Assembly: GCF_002154725.1 (NCBI RefSeq)
Contig: NZ_MTAW01000140.1
Span: 1 to 60,770, forward strand
Length of the DNA stretch: 60,770 nt
From: Nostoc sp. 106C
Lineage (GTDB): Bacteria; Cyanobacteriota; Cyanobacteriia; Cyanobacteriales; Nostocaceae
Reading direction: 5' to 3'
Notes under the pieces: generated by a model
Database searches by the model: none
What the model was told of the DNA's origin: nothing
Seen by the model: only the letters and a program-made list of their open reading frames with translations
Position numbers and translations under genes: made by a program
Part shown: one piece after another, positions 1 through 9,000 of the stretch
How positions within the stretch are numbered: position 1 is the stretch's first letter
Layout of the letters: each line of letters begins with the position of its first letter

Positions 1-24
1 CGACGTAATCGCCTGAAATTCTGG

Positions 25-60
25 GATTGCTTCCCTACACTACGTTCCGGTCGCAATGAC
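25..60. repeat. Dispersed repeat ends, copy 1
   Basis: The segment begins with GATTGCTTCCCTAC (25-38) and ends with CGGTCGCAATGAC (48-60). The same two sequences recur in inverted orientation at 732-744 and 862-875, so this is one copy of a dispersed, non-coding repeat. In this copy only nine bases lie between the two ends, whereas the second copy carries about 117 bp between them. Repeats of this look are common between genes in Nostoc-like genomes (family knowledge). No function can be read from the sequence. Confidence 0.6.
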
Positions 61-158
61 AAATTTTGCTTGCGTAAGTCCTGTGAATATTTTATCTTAC
101 TGCTATTTTTTTTGTTGTAATGGGCACATTAAATATATAGTTTACTACGTAACTATCT

Positions 159-533
159 ATGGTTCTTCAAAATACAACAAATCGTTTGCGTCCTCTAGTC
201 ATTAGTCAAGATGTTGACTCATTGCACGGTTTACAAACCATCAGCACTTATGACACATCCCGTGCTGATGCTTCTGTTGCAAACATACAGCAAGCTTATC
301 AAGCGATGTTAGCGCAGCAACAAGCAGAAACTGAGAAACTAGCTTCATACCGTGCTGCTGCTGATGCTGCAAGATTAGCAGAATGGCAATTCCATAATGC
401 AATATTAGCGATGAAAGAAGTTGTACGCGGGCAATATGGCTCAGATAGCGATCAAGCTCAATCAGTAGGATTGAAGAAAAAATCAGACCGCAAGCGTCCC
501 AGCCGCAAAAAATCGGTGATGGTTACAAGTTAA
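159..533 (+). CDS. Small conserved-looking protein of unknown function
   Basis: This 124-residue protein is not one I can place in a named family. The ATG at 159 is the only sensible start, in an AT-rich leader. Residues 35-85 are rich in Ala, Gln and Glu and look helical (a possible short coiled coil). The C terminus (about residues 104-119) is strongly basic, with repeated Lys/Arg/Ser, which could contact nucleic acid or acidic surfaces. There is no signal peptide, membrane segment or Cys motif. It stands alone, with repeat-rich DNA downstream, so context gives no clue to its role. The codon use and even composition make it a likely real gene. Function is unknown. Confidence 0.6.
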   Translation: MVLQNTTNRLRPLVISQDVDSLHGLQTISTYDTSRADASVANIQQAYQAMLAQQQAETEKLASYRAAADAARLAEWQFHNAILAMKEVVRGQYGSDSDQAQSVGLKKKSDRKRPSRKKSVMVTS

Positions 534-731
534 TTAATTAGGGCGATCGCGTTTCGAGCAAGTTAGCAATGTCTAATGACAAGCGGCTCCGCGTCTACGC
601 CCTTATAATAAGCTAACCCGCCTTTAAGTTGCAGAATCCTTAGCCTCAGAAAGACGCGGCGACGCGGAGAAAGGGAGACGCAAAGATGCAATTTTAATGA
701 TTATTAGCTGATCATGTCTGTTCAAATAACC

Positions 732-875
732 GTCATTGCGACCGTAAAGCCTTCTCCTAGCGGAGACGCTGCGCGAACGGCATAGCTTCTCTACGAGAGG
801 CTGCGCCAACGCTTAGCGCTGAAAGCGTTCCCGTTCGTCGAAGCCGTTCTCGAAGAGTAGGGTAGGGAAGCAATC
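732..875. repeat. Dispersed repeat, inverted copy with an internal insertion
   Basis: GTCATTGCGACCG (732-744) and GTAGGGAAGCAATC (862-875) are the reverse complements of the two ends at 25-60. Here they are separated by about 117 bp instead of nine. The inserted part is made of other short palindromic units (GGAGACGCTGCGCGAACG, AGAGGCTGCGCCAACGC, CCGTTCGTCGAAGCCGTTC). This suggests nested insertion of small repeats into an older repeat. It is non-coding and no transposase is nearby. Confidence 0.55.
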
Positions 876-1038
876 GTAGAAATCTTGTGATTGCTTCGTT
901 AGCGACATACAACTTCACTAAGCGGGTGTATTGGTGAGCGCGATCGCTTTCATCGGGTATTTCCGAATACTCGCTGACTTGAATCATGCGGGTTTCGGGA
1001 TCGGCCTGTGATGCCAATACGTCGCTCTGTTGTAACAA
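876..1038 (-). pseudogene. Possible C-terminal gene remnant cut by a repeat
   Basis: Read on the minus strand, about 54 codons upstream of the repeat at 732-875 look protein-like. They are acidic and well mixed, with MIQVSEYSEIPDESDRAHQY followed by TRLVKLYVANEAI. A stop codon (TAA) lies only a few codons before the first possible start. The frame then runs on into the dispersed repeat, where the composition turns Arg-rich and unnatural. I cannot name the family. The likeliest reading is the tail of a decayed gene whose end was overwritten by the repeat, but it may be a chance open frame. Confidence 0.25.
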
Positions 1039-1085
1039 TAAGTCTTATAACCACGATGAGCGATCGCAGTATCATTTACTATTGA

Positions 1086-1322
1086 GCTAGATAAGCGAAG
1101 CGGTAAGTAGGTTGGGGAGCCACTCACGTGGGCGGGTTTCCCGACTTGAGTGAAGTGGCGTTTGAACGCAGTGAAACCCAACTATATCAAGGTTTTTGGG
1201 TGTTGAGTTTCGTTCCTCAACCCAACCTACGCCTAAATTTATAAAAGTCGGGCATAATAAGGGTTGTAGATTTTTGTCTCGCGAGAGTGATTAAAGAGCG
1301 CTAGATAAGCGAAGCGGTAAGT
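1086..1322. repeat. 23-bp direct repeat pair
   Basis: GCTAGATAAGCGAAGCGGTA followed by AGT occurs at 1086-1108 and again at 1300-1322, identical over 23 bp and 214 bp apart. The interval contains a GTTGGG/CCCAAC hairpin-type dispersed repeat ending near 1232. Direct repeats flanking other repeat DNA could reflect a duplication or insertion event. No coding function is visible. Confidence 0.5.
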
Positions 1323-1379
1323 CTTGTATTTTACAATAATGATGAAAGTCCACGGACTTAGACAGAGAAGATTGTTGAT

Positions 1380-1649
1380 ATGTCCTACCCTAAACTTAGT
1401 GATGAAGAAATTACCAGACGCGGGAAAGAACTCTATGAAAACAGTATTCGCGCTCAAGTAGAAACACCAGAGAATATTGGCAAAATTATCTCAATCAATG
1501 TTGAGACAGGTGAATATGAGATTGGTGATGATTTAGTTGTAACAAGTATGCGGTTACGAGCCAAACAAGCTGATGCGGCACTTTGGGCAGAAAGAATCGG
1601 ATTTAATGCGGTCTACGCAGTTGGTGGTACATTGTTCAGGACGGCATAG
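1380..1649 (+). CDS. Small cyanobacterial protein, usually paired with a retropepsin-like gene
   Basis: This 89-residue protein starts at ATG 1380. Residues 1-30 are charged and helical (KLSDEEITRRGKELYENSIR). The C-terminal part carries the stretch ADAALWAERIGFNAVYAVGG. From memory, proteins of this look are frequent in filamentous cyanobacteria and are often followed, overlapping by a base or so, by a small clan AA aspartic protease gene. The same arrangement is seen here as a remnant beginning at 1649. The pair has a toxin-antitoxin-like or accessory-island feel, but no activity is established from the sequence. There is no membrane segment or signal. It is an intact reading frame within repeat-rich DNA. 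Confidence 0.6.
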   Translation: MSYPKLSDEEITRRGKELYENSIRAQVETPENIGKIISINVETGEYEIGDDLVVTSMRLRAKQADAALWAERIGFNAVYAVGGTLFRTA

Positions 1650-1741
1650 TGATACATGGAACTGTAGTTGGGCTTAAAGCTCAAATTGGTGTTATTCTTT
1701 GTCTTGCTACTGTTAGATCACAAATTAAAAAAAATATTTAA
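1649..1741 (+). pseudogene. Truncated N-terminal remnant of a retropepsin-like (clan AA) protease gene
   Basis: A GTG at 1649 overlaps the TAG of the upstream gene by one base and opens a 30-codon frame beginning VIHGTVVGLKAQIGVIL. This resembles the first beta strand of small cyanobacterial clan AA aspartic proteases, as I recall them. The family normally continues to an Asp-Thr-Gly catalytic motif, which is absent. After about residue 20 the sequence becomes unrelated and stops at 1739-1741, inside the 3' end of the convergent PepSY gene. I read this as a gene whose body was deleted. Only the N-terminal resemblance supports the family call. Confidence 0.4.
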
Positions 1742-2862
1742 GCTCTAAAATCTGCATTAGTAGCTTGGTAAGAGCTAGATAATTTTGACCGATAACGATA
1801 ACGCCACATCACAAAACCAGTGACAAACAAAATAGTGGGAGCAAAACCAACAAAAATATAAAGAATACGAGTTGGTAATCCGCCAAAAGTACCGTAGTGC
1901 AGAGGGTTAAAAGCATCTACTACTTCTTCACCAACAGGAAGCGATCGCGAATTACGAACGTGCAACACTTCCCCTGTATATTGGTCTAAATACACTCGGC
2001 TACGCCAAACTTCTTTTTCTTCTGGAAATTTTTTTCCCACCATAAATACAGCCTCTGGACTAGTTGGGAAACCGATATAAGTGATTGCAGCGCCTGGTAA
2101 AGCAGCATCAGCACGTTGCAAAATTTCTGCTAAAGCTATTGGCGATTTACCAGGTATAAGTTTGGATAGAGGTTCTACAGGTTTAGGCGAAAAAGTAACA
2201 GCATAAATTACAGGTTCAGCGTAAGTGTAAAAATTCCAGCAAAATCCAGTGAAAGCAGTTAGTGCTAGAAATACGGCTGTGATAATTCCCGCTACTTTAT
2301 GGATATCAAAATTGGTACGTTTGATATGTGCATTCCATTTGATTTTGAAGCCTGGAATTAGCTTTCGCCAACCCGGCCATAAGAAGATTCCTGTAATGCA
2401 GAGTATGAATAGTAAAAGCGCAGCAATACCAGCGATCGCAATCCCAGTATCACCTGCTAGCAAGGAATAGTGGAGATTGTAAATTACGCTCATGATGGCA
2501 TATTCACGAAGGCGATCGCCTAGAATTTTACCTGTGTATGGATTAACAATTACCTCTAATGTCGGTTTGTTTGGAGATTGCAGCTCAATGTGTATAGCCT
2601 CGTCAGGTTCTTGGGGTAATCCCAAGAAACTAAAATTCAGGTTGGGATCGGGATAAGCTGCTTTCACCCGATCGATAACAGAGATAACTGATACCTGTTG
2701 TTGTTGAGGAACTATCTTTCCAAACTGAAGTTCCAGCAGAAAATGGCTAATTTCTTCTTCAAAAACCAACAAGCTACCTGTTAAGCCAACAACCATGATA
2801 ACTAGTCCAGCTGCTAATCCTAAATAACGGTGTAGCTGGAAAGCCAGATGACGAAGTTTCAT
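1738..2862 (-). CDS. PepSY-type inner-membrane protein of siderophore uptake
   Basis: The protein is about 374 residues with four predicted membrane helices: an N-terminal one after the LHRYLGL motif, a pair around residues 135-215, and one near the C terminus after PLHYGTFGG. The conserved His residues at helix edges (LHRYLG, NLHYSLL, DIHKVAG, PLHYGTF) are typical of the PepSY-associated TM (FoxB/PiuB-like) family. That family is often iron-regulated and thought to help reduce or release iron from siderophores in the periplasm. I chose the ATG at 2862, one base after the receptor stop, because it fits tight coupling and puts Met right before KLRHLAFQLH. An upstream start at 2889 would overlap the receptor by 26 bp. 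It is probably co-transcribed with the receptor. Confidence 0.85.
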   Translation of the reverse strand: MKLRHLAFQLHRYLGLAAGLVIMVVGLTGSLLVFEEEISHFLLELQFGKIVPQQQQVSVISVIDRVKAAYPDPNLNFSFLGLPQEPDEAIHIELQSPNKPTLEVIVNPYTGKILGDRLREYAIMSVIYNLHYSLLAGDTGIAIAGIAALLLFILCITGIFLWPGWRKLIPGFKIKWNAHIKRTNFDIHKVAGIITAVFLALTAFTGFCWNFYTYAEPVIYAVTFSPKPVEPLSKLIPGKSPIALAEILQRADAALPGAAITYIGFPTSPEAVFMVGKKFPEEKEVWRSRVYLDQYTGEVLHVRNSRSLPVGEEVVDAFNPLHYGTFGGLPTRILYIFVGFAPTILFVTGFVMWRYRYRSKLSSSYQATNADFRA

Positions 2863-2863
2863 A

Positions 2864-5536
2864 TTAAAACTCAATAGCAAATGAGCCAATAATCGTAAGT
2901 GGTGCGCCTGGAATTACCGTTGTTCGACCAAGTTCGCTGGTTTCAAAATAGTTGATATCAAACAAGTTCTGGAAGTTAATTGCAGCTCGCCAATTGTTTT
3001 GTCGGTAGTAAATCGCTGCATCAGTGCGGATATAGCTTGGTAATTCATAGCTATTTTCTAAATCGCCCTGTCGAGCATCTACATAAAACAATCCCATTCC
3101 TAAACCGAATCCCTTGAACCCACCATTTTGAAACTCATAGGTTGACCATAGGCTGGCTTTATTGTGTGGAACATTAGGAACTTTGTTACCAACGGGAAAA
3201 TCATTGCTCTCAGAAATTTCAGCATTTATATAGCTGTAAGAAGCAATTATGTTCCATCCTGGGGAAATCTCTCCTGAAATATCAAATTCAATTCCTTGAC
3301 TACGTTGTTCACCAACTGCAATGCTAAATGCCTGATTGACAGGATCTGTAGTGGCGATATTAGTTTTGGTAATTTCGTAGAATGCAAGATTAGCAGCAAG
3401 TCGCGGATTCAATTCGGCTCGAATACCCACTTCATACTGGTTTCCGCGCGTTGGTTCCAGCAATGAGCCATCAACACGAACACCACTATTGGGAGCAAAA
3501 GATTGGCTGTAGCTGGCGTAAAGTGAAATCGGTTGAATAGGTTGATATACAATACCTACACGCGGGCTAAATGCTTCATCTGATTGGCTACTTTCACTAT
3601 TTTCTAGCTTGTCATTACGCTCTTGTCTAAGAGTATCAAATCGGCCACCAACTAAAAGTTTGAGATTATCTGTCAGGGCAATTTGGTCTTGTAAGAAAAT
3701 ACCCAAGCTATCAGTTGTTGTTAAATCATCTCGTAGAAAGATGAAGCTTGAACGATCGGGTGGACGTAGATTGTAGCTGGGGTTAAAAATATTGATGCTT
3801 GGTGTTTGGCGATCTGCCACAGAGGTATCAAAAGCATCAGATGGTGTTCTAAAGAAACCTTCAAGCGTATTTCTTTGTAAATCAAAGCCAAATAAGAGCT
3901 GATGATTGACTGAGCCTGTTTTAAATTTACTTGTGAGGTCAGTTTGCATCGAATATATTGTGTACTCATTGGCACTATCAAAGTAATCACGGAATAATGT
4001 GCCAGTTTCTTCATCTAACTGTGTTGCATTCGTATTGAATACTGTTTCATTATTTTGTAAAAATTGAAAGGCATTACGGATTTTGAGGTTGTCGTTGAAC
4101 TCATGTTCTAAACGATAACCAATACCAAACTGCTCACTACGCCTAAAGTCACCAGGCTCACCTAAAAAGCGGCTAATCGGAATATCAGCAATTCCTCGTC
4201 CGATCGCAACTATCCCCCGATCAACGGTGCGTTGGTCGTATAGATAGCTAGTGTTAATCGATAAATTAGTGCGATCGCCTAACTTAATATCAAAGACAGG
4301 CGCAGCAAAAAATCGCTCACTATTGACAAAATCACGAAAGCTACCCGCATTTTGATAAGCCAGATTCAGCCGATAGAGCAAGGCTTTATTTGGAGTTAAC
4401 GGCCCAGACAAGTCAAAGCTACCACGATAAAAACTATAGCTACCAATGGAGAACTCTGCACTATAGAAAGGATCGGCCAAAGGTTGCTTCGTGACAACAT
4501 TGACCACGCCTCCTGGTTCAACATTGCCATACAAAACCGAAGCAGGCCCCTTTAAAACCTCTACTTGCTGAATATTAGCTGGATCTTGTAACGAGAAATT
4601 TCCATTTGCGGTGCTTTGTTTGAAGCCATTTTGCAGTGTAGCAGCATTGTCAAATCCCCGAATATTAAAACTATCTACTGTACCACCAAAACTATTACTG
4701 GAAAAAACACCACTAACATTTCGTAGTGCATCAATCAGACGAACATTTTTTTGATCCTCTAAGACTTGTTGAGGAACCACCTGTATTGATTGGGGAATAT
4801 CACGAATAGGTGTGTCGATTCTGGTAGCAGTTGAAGATTCTGTGGCCCTATATCCATCTTGCTCCCCTGTTACTACCAATTCAATTGGTTCATCGGTAGT
4901 TGCTGATGGTGCCTCTGGAGGTTGCTCAGAAGATGGCTGTGTGGGTTGTGTTTGTGTATTTGCTGATGGTGTTTGTGGCTGTTGCGGTTGTGTTGCAGAG
5001 TCCTCTGATGTTACACCAAAAATCAAACCTTCATCACTATCAAATAGCTCTATCTTTGGTACGCTTGCCTCACCTATCAACGTCACCCGGATACTATTCG
5101 CATCTTGATTAATGACAATTACCTCTGCAATCCCTGCGGCTGGCTTTTCTTGGCGAAATTGATTACCACTAGCAAGGCGCAGTCGCGCATTAGAAATGTT
5201 TGCAATATAACTTTTGCCATCAGTTTGAGGTGATACTTGCAACTTTTCGCCTGAAGTAGTCTCTAATATCAAATCTATCCCTGTTTCTGTGGCATTAATC
5301 TTGACTCCCGTAATATCTATAACTTGAATTACAGGCTGCGAGCTGGGTATTGAAGACTGAGCTAACCTAAAGGAATGCTTTATTTCACTCAATCTGGGGA
5401 TTTTTCTGCTTGATTTGAGCTTCGCTCTCGTCTGTGTATCTTTTTCTAAGACCTCTTCACTCAGAACAGCAGTGGTGTCCCACGCAACAACAGAACTTAT
5501 CAGTAACAAACTTGGCAGTATTAGCTCTAGTTTCAT
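2864..5536 (-). CDS. TonB-dependent siderophore receptor with N-terminal AMIN domain
   Basis: This outer-membrane receptor imports ferric siderophores using TonB energy. From Met at 5536 it has about 890 residues. It has a signal peptide (MKLELILPSLLLISSVVAW), an AMIN domain (roughly residues 75-185), a Pro/Gln/Thr-rich linker, and the plug domain with DTPIRDIPQSIQVVP and VLKGPASVLYGNVEPGGVVN. A 22-strand-type barrel follows, ending in aromatic SFAIEF as expected for outer-membrane insertion. The AMIN-plug-barrel layout is typical of cyanobacterial siderophore receptors. An upstream in-frame Met at 5578 exists, but it would place 14 residues before the signal peptide. The gene is divergent from the NRPS genes and shares the Fur-like promoter region, so its ligand is probably the product of this cluster. 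Confidence 0.93.
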   Translation of the reverse strand: MKLELILPSLLLISSVVAWDTTAVLSEEVLEKDTQTRAKLKSSRKIPRLSEIKHSFRLAQSSIPSSQPVIQVIDITGVKINATETGIDLILETTSGEKLQVSPQTDGKSYIANISNARLRLASGNQFRQEKPAAGIAEVIVINQDANSIRVTLIGEASVPKIELFDSDEGLIFGVTSEDSATQPQQPQTPSANTQTQPTQPSSEQPPEAPSATTDEPIELVVTGEQDGYRATESSTATRIDTPIRDIPQSIQVVPQQVLEDQKNVRLIDALRNVSGVFSSNSFGGTVDSFNIRGFDNAATLQNGFKQSTANGNFSLQDPANIQQVEVLKGPASVLYGNVEPGGVVNVVTKQPLADPFYSAEFSIGSYSFYRGSFDLSGPLTPNKALLYRLNLAYQNAGSFRDFVNSERFFAAPVFDIKLGDRTNLSINTSYLYDQRTVDRGIVAIGRGIADIPISRFLGEPGDFRRSEQFGIGYRLEHEFNDNLKIRNAFQFLQNNETVFNTNATQLDEETGTLFRDYFDSANEYTIYSMQTDLTSKFKTGSVNHQLLFGFDLQRNTLEGFFRTPSDAFDTSVADRQTPSINIFNPSYNLRPPDRSSFIFLRDDLTTTDSLGIFLQDQIALTDNLKLLVGGRFDTLRQERNDKLENSESSQSDEAFSPRVGIVYQPIQPISLYASYSQSFAPNSGVRVDGSLLEPTRGNQYEVGIRAELNPRLAANLAFYEITKTNIATTDPVNQAFSIAVGEQRSQGIEFDISGEISPGWNIIASYSYINAEISESNDFPVGNKVPNVPHNKASLWSTYEFQNGGFKGFGLGMGLFYVDARQGDLENSYELPSYIRTDAAIYYRQNNWRAAINFQNLFDINYFETSELGRTTVIPGAPLTIIGSFAIEF

Positions 5537-6045
5537 TCTTGTCTTCACGCCCAATCGCAAATCACACATTGTCATCAATAATCTTGGTCAAATTATTGCA
5601 AGTAACTCTCAATATGTAAAGCCCTAGTCAGAATATTGTCTTTTGCAAATATTTCTCAAATTTTAAAGAGACAGCAAACTCTACCGTCAGTAGCTAAATT
5701 TTCTGCTTGCTCAAAAACTTTCTTTTTATCACTTTGCTGTTTTCCATACAATTTGGCAAATAGAGGTAATAAAATTATTTAATTTTGAATTACATCTATC
5801 TAAAGATATAAATAATACTTGCAATTTAAATTCAATAAGATTGCAAAATAATGATAAGTATTTATTATCCTTAGGGGGTTGTAAGATCGAATCACTTGCA
5901 TTAGTGTGATTAAAGTAATTGCAAATTAATAGCAATAATTTACAGATAAATCGGCGGCAGATGGCTATTGATAGAGAATCAGATGGCTGTGATTGCGTTT
6001 GCTTGTAATTGGTTCTAGGATTGGCATCTAGCTCTTGAGAATAAA
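5537..6045. promoter_or_regulatory. Divergent promoter region of receptor and NRPS genes
   Basis: This AT-rich 509-bp stretch separates the minus-strand receptor from the plus-strand FAAL-NRPS gene and should hold both promoters. It contains a Fur-like site (5847-5869). It also contains two near-identical boxes ATTGCAAAATAATG (5840-5853) and ATTGCAAATTAATA (5918-5931), 78 bp apart. An inverted repeat AATCAC/GTGATT lies at 5890-5895 and 5906-5911. No coding region is credible here. Exact -10/-35 elements cannot be assigned with confidence. Confidence 0.6.
5847..5869. promoter_or_regulatory. Candidate Fur-type iron operator
   Basis: The site reads AATAATGATAAG, TATTT, ATTATC. It contains two GATAAT-like hexamers (AATAAT, GATAAG) and, after five bases, a perfect inverted ATTATC. 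It also forms the perfect inverted pair GATAA (5853-5857) and TTATC (5865-5869). The Fur consensus is GATAATGATAATCATTATC, so hexamer content and orientation match but the spacer to the third hexamer is longer. The position between a siderophore receptor and its synthesis genes supports iron repression. Binding is inferred. Confidence 0.5.
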
Positions 6046-9000
6046 ATGGTTCAACCTTTTAATGACTTGAAGGATATTGCCTATAGCTGTACGACGTTGG
6101 TTGAGATTCTGCAATATAGATCTCAATATCAACCGAACACAGAGGCTTTTAGCTTTTTGCAAGATGGGGAAAATACGGTAATCACACTCACATATCAAGA
6201 GCTAGATAGACGATCGCGGGCGATCGCATCTCAACTACAATCAATGGGTATGGCTGGCGAACGGGCATTACTGCTGTACCCACCAGGACTGGACTTTTTA
6301 GCAAGTTTTTTTGGTTGTTTATATGCTGGGGTGGTAGCAGTTCCCGCTTACCCACCGCATAACCAACGCAACACGCCCAGAATTCAAACTATTATCGCAG
6401 ATGCACAGGCAGCGATCGCGCTTACCACCAGCACCCTCTTACCCAAAGTACAATCTTTGATAGGTGAGAATTATAGATTTCACTGGTTAGCTACTGATAG
6501 TCTAGAACCAGGAATAGAAACTGCTTGGCAAGCACCCTTTATTAATCAAGACTCTTTAGTATTTTTGCAATACACCTCCGGTTCTACAGGAACACCCAAA
6601 GGAGTGATGCTAAGTCACAGTAACCTACTGCACAACGCAGCTGTGACTTATAAATTCATGGAACATTCACCACAGAGCAAATTTGTCTCTTGGCTTCCTG
6701 TTTACCATGACATGGGACTCATTGGTGGGATACTTCAACCTCTATATGGAGGTTTCCCTTGCATATTGATGTCTCCCGCTGCTTTTTTACAGCGTCCATA
6801 TCGTTGGTTGCAGGCGATTTCCCACCATCAAGGCACTACCAGTGGCGCACCTAACTTTGCGTATGAATTGTGCATTGATAAGATTACACCTGAACAACGT
6901 GCGACACTTAATTTAAGCAGTTGGAGTGTGGCTTTTAATGGTGCAGAACCTATTCGACATAATACGTTAGAACGATTTGCAGCCACCTTTGCAGAGTGTG
7001 GCTTTCGTCCAGAAGCCTTTTATCCCTGTTATGGTATGGCAGAAGCAACTTTGATGGTTTCTGGTGTTACTAAGACATCTATACCTCGTAGCAAAACTGT
7101 TGATAAAATTGCACTTTCCCAAAATCAAATCCGTGAAAGTATTACAAATCAAGATAGCCAGACCTTTGTTAGTTGCGGTTATAGTATCCCAGAACAGCAA
7201 ATAGTCATTGCCCACCCAGAAAATTGTACCCGGTGTCAACCAGATGAAGTTGGAGAAATTTGGATATCTAGTGCCAGTGTGGGTAAAGGTTATTGGCATC
7301 GCACTTTAGAGACAGAACAAACCTTCCAAGCCTACCTCACAGATACAACAGAGGGGCCATTTTTACGGACTGGAGATTTAGGCTTTTTAGATCATGGCGA
7401 AGTTTTCATTACAGGTAGAGCTAAAGATTTAATTATTATTCGTGGTCGAAATCTTTACCCGCAAGATATTGAATTAACAGCAGAACGGAGTCATCCCTCT
7501 TTGCGTTTGGGTAGTTGTGCTGCCTTTGCGGTTGAGGTAGACAATGAAGAACGCTTAGTAGTAGTACAAGAATTAGAATTTCGTGCCAAACCAAACTATG
7601 AGGAAGTAATTAGCAACATACGTCAGGCGGTTGCAGAAGAATATGAAATCCAAGTCTATGCAGTAGTTCTAATCAAACCTGGCACTATTTGTAAAACCTC
7701 TAGTGGCAAGATTCAACGCCGTGCAACCAAGGCAGCATTTTTAGCAAACAACCTAGATATAGTTGTTAGCAATATTCGCACCAGTGCTACCGTTGGAGCT
7801 AAGGTATTTACTGCACCACGAAATCTGGTGGAGGAAATGCTGGCTACTATCTGGGCAGAAGTCTTGAAATGGAAACAAGTGGGTATTGACGATAACTTCT
7901 TTGAATTGGGAGGAGATTCTTTAATTGCAACCCAATTGATATCTAGAATCCGGGATACTTTCCAGGTAGATATCAGCTTGCTCTCTTTATTTGAGTTTCC
8001 CACAATTGCCAGTTTTAGCGATCGCCTACAAAAAATCCAGCAAACACAATTAAGTTTACCATTGCAACCCTTAGCTGTTGCTTCTCGTCCCACAGAAATA
8101 CCATTATCCTTTGCTCAAGCACGATTGTGGTTTCTGGATCAGTTAGAACCTGGCAACTACGCTTATAATATCCCAGTTGCATTACAGCTAACTGGTCATC
8201 TCAACATCTCAGCACTAGAACAAAGCTTTAACGAAATTGTCCGTCGTCATGAAGCTTTACGCACTACCTTTGTTATGGGTAGCCACGAACCCATACAGAT
8301 AATTACACCCCAACAGACAATTACAATCTCACTAGTAGATTTGCGTGATTTAGCAGATTCTGAGCAACAAGCACAAGTGCAACACTTGGCCTTAGAAGAA
8401 GCCAAACGACCCTTTAATTTAGGTACAGGGCCATTAATACGAGTAACCTTGTTGCAATTAAATAACACAAAAAACGTTCTGTTATTGACCATGCACCATA
8501 TCATCGCTGATGGCTGGTCAATGGGTGTGCTAGTGAAGGAATTGGCAACATTTTATGAAGGCTTTGTGAGTGGTAAACAACCTCAAATGCCCAAACTGCC
8601 AATACAATATGCAGACTTTGCTATTTGGCAGAGAGAATGGTTGCAAACCGAAGGATTAGAAACTCAACTCGCTTACTGGAAAGAACAACTGAATGGCGCT
8701 CCTGCTAGCTTAAATTTGCCTATAGATAGGGCAAGACCCTCAATTCAAACATTCCAAGGTATCAGCACTAGTTTTACACTATCCTCTGAGCTATCACAAG
8801 CACTCAAAACCTTAAGCCGTCAGCAAGGAGTCACCTTATTTATGACTCTCCTGGCCACATTCCAAACACTACTAAACAAATACACAAATCAAGACGATAT
8901 CGTTGTTGGCACTGATGTTGCTAACCGTAACCGCAGCGAACTTGAACCAATGATTGGCTTCTTTATTAACCTCTTAGTTTTAAGGACAAACTTCTCTGGT

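Larger units (their letters stand above)
534..1379. other. Repeat-rich intergenic region without an intact gene
   Basis: I see no convincing complete gene in these 846 bases. The stretch holds a patchwork of dispersed repeats. There is a GACGCGGCGACGCGGAGA-type purine repeat near 653-690, stem-loop-prone GGAGACGCTGCGCGAACG and GAGGCTGCGCCAACGC units near 760-815, and an inverted repeat-end pair at 732-875. A TTGGG/CCCAA-rich hairpin repeat lies around 1110-1232, and a 23-bp direct repeat occurs at 1086-1108 and 1300-1322. A possible gene remnant lies on the minus strand at 876-1038. Such repeats are typical of Nostocales intergenic DNA. Short open frames here mostly run through the repeats and are not proposed as genes. 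Confidence 0.6.

Noticed and set aside
757-875. Arg-rich continuation of the minus-strand frame through 757-875
   Set aside because: It lies in a dispersed palindromic repeat and only the part upstream (876-1038) looks protein-like.
1086-1322. The 23-bp direct repeats as attachment sites of an integrated element
   Set aside because: Only 214 bp lie between them and no integrase or tRNA gene is near; a small duplication among intergenic repeats is simpler.
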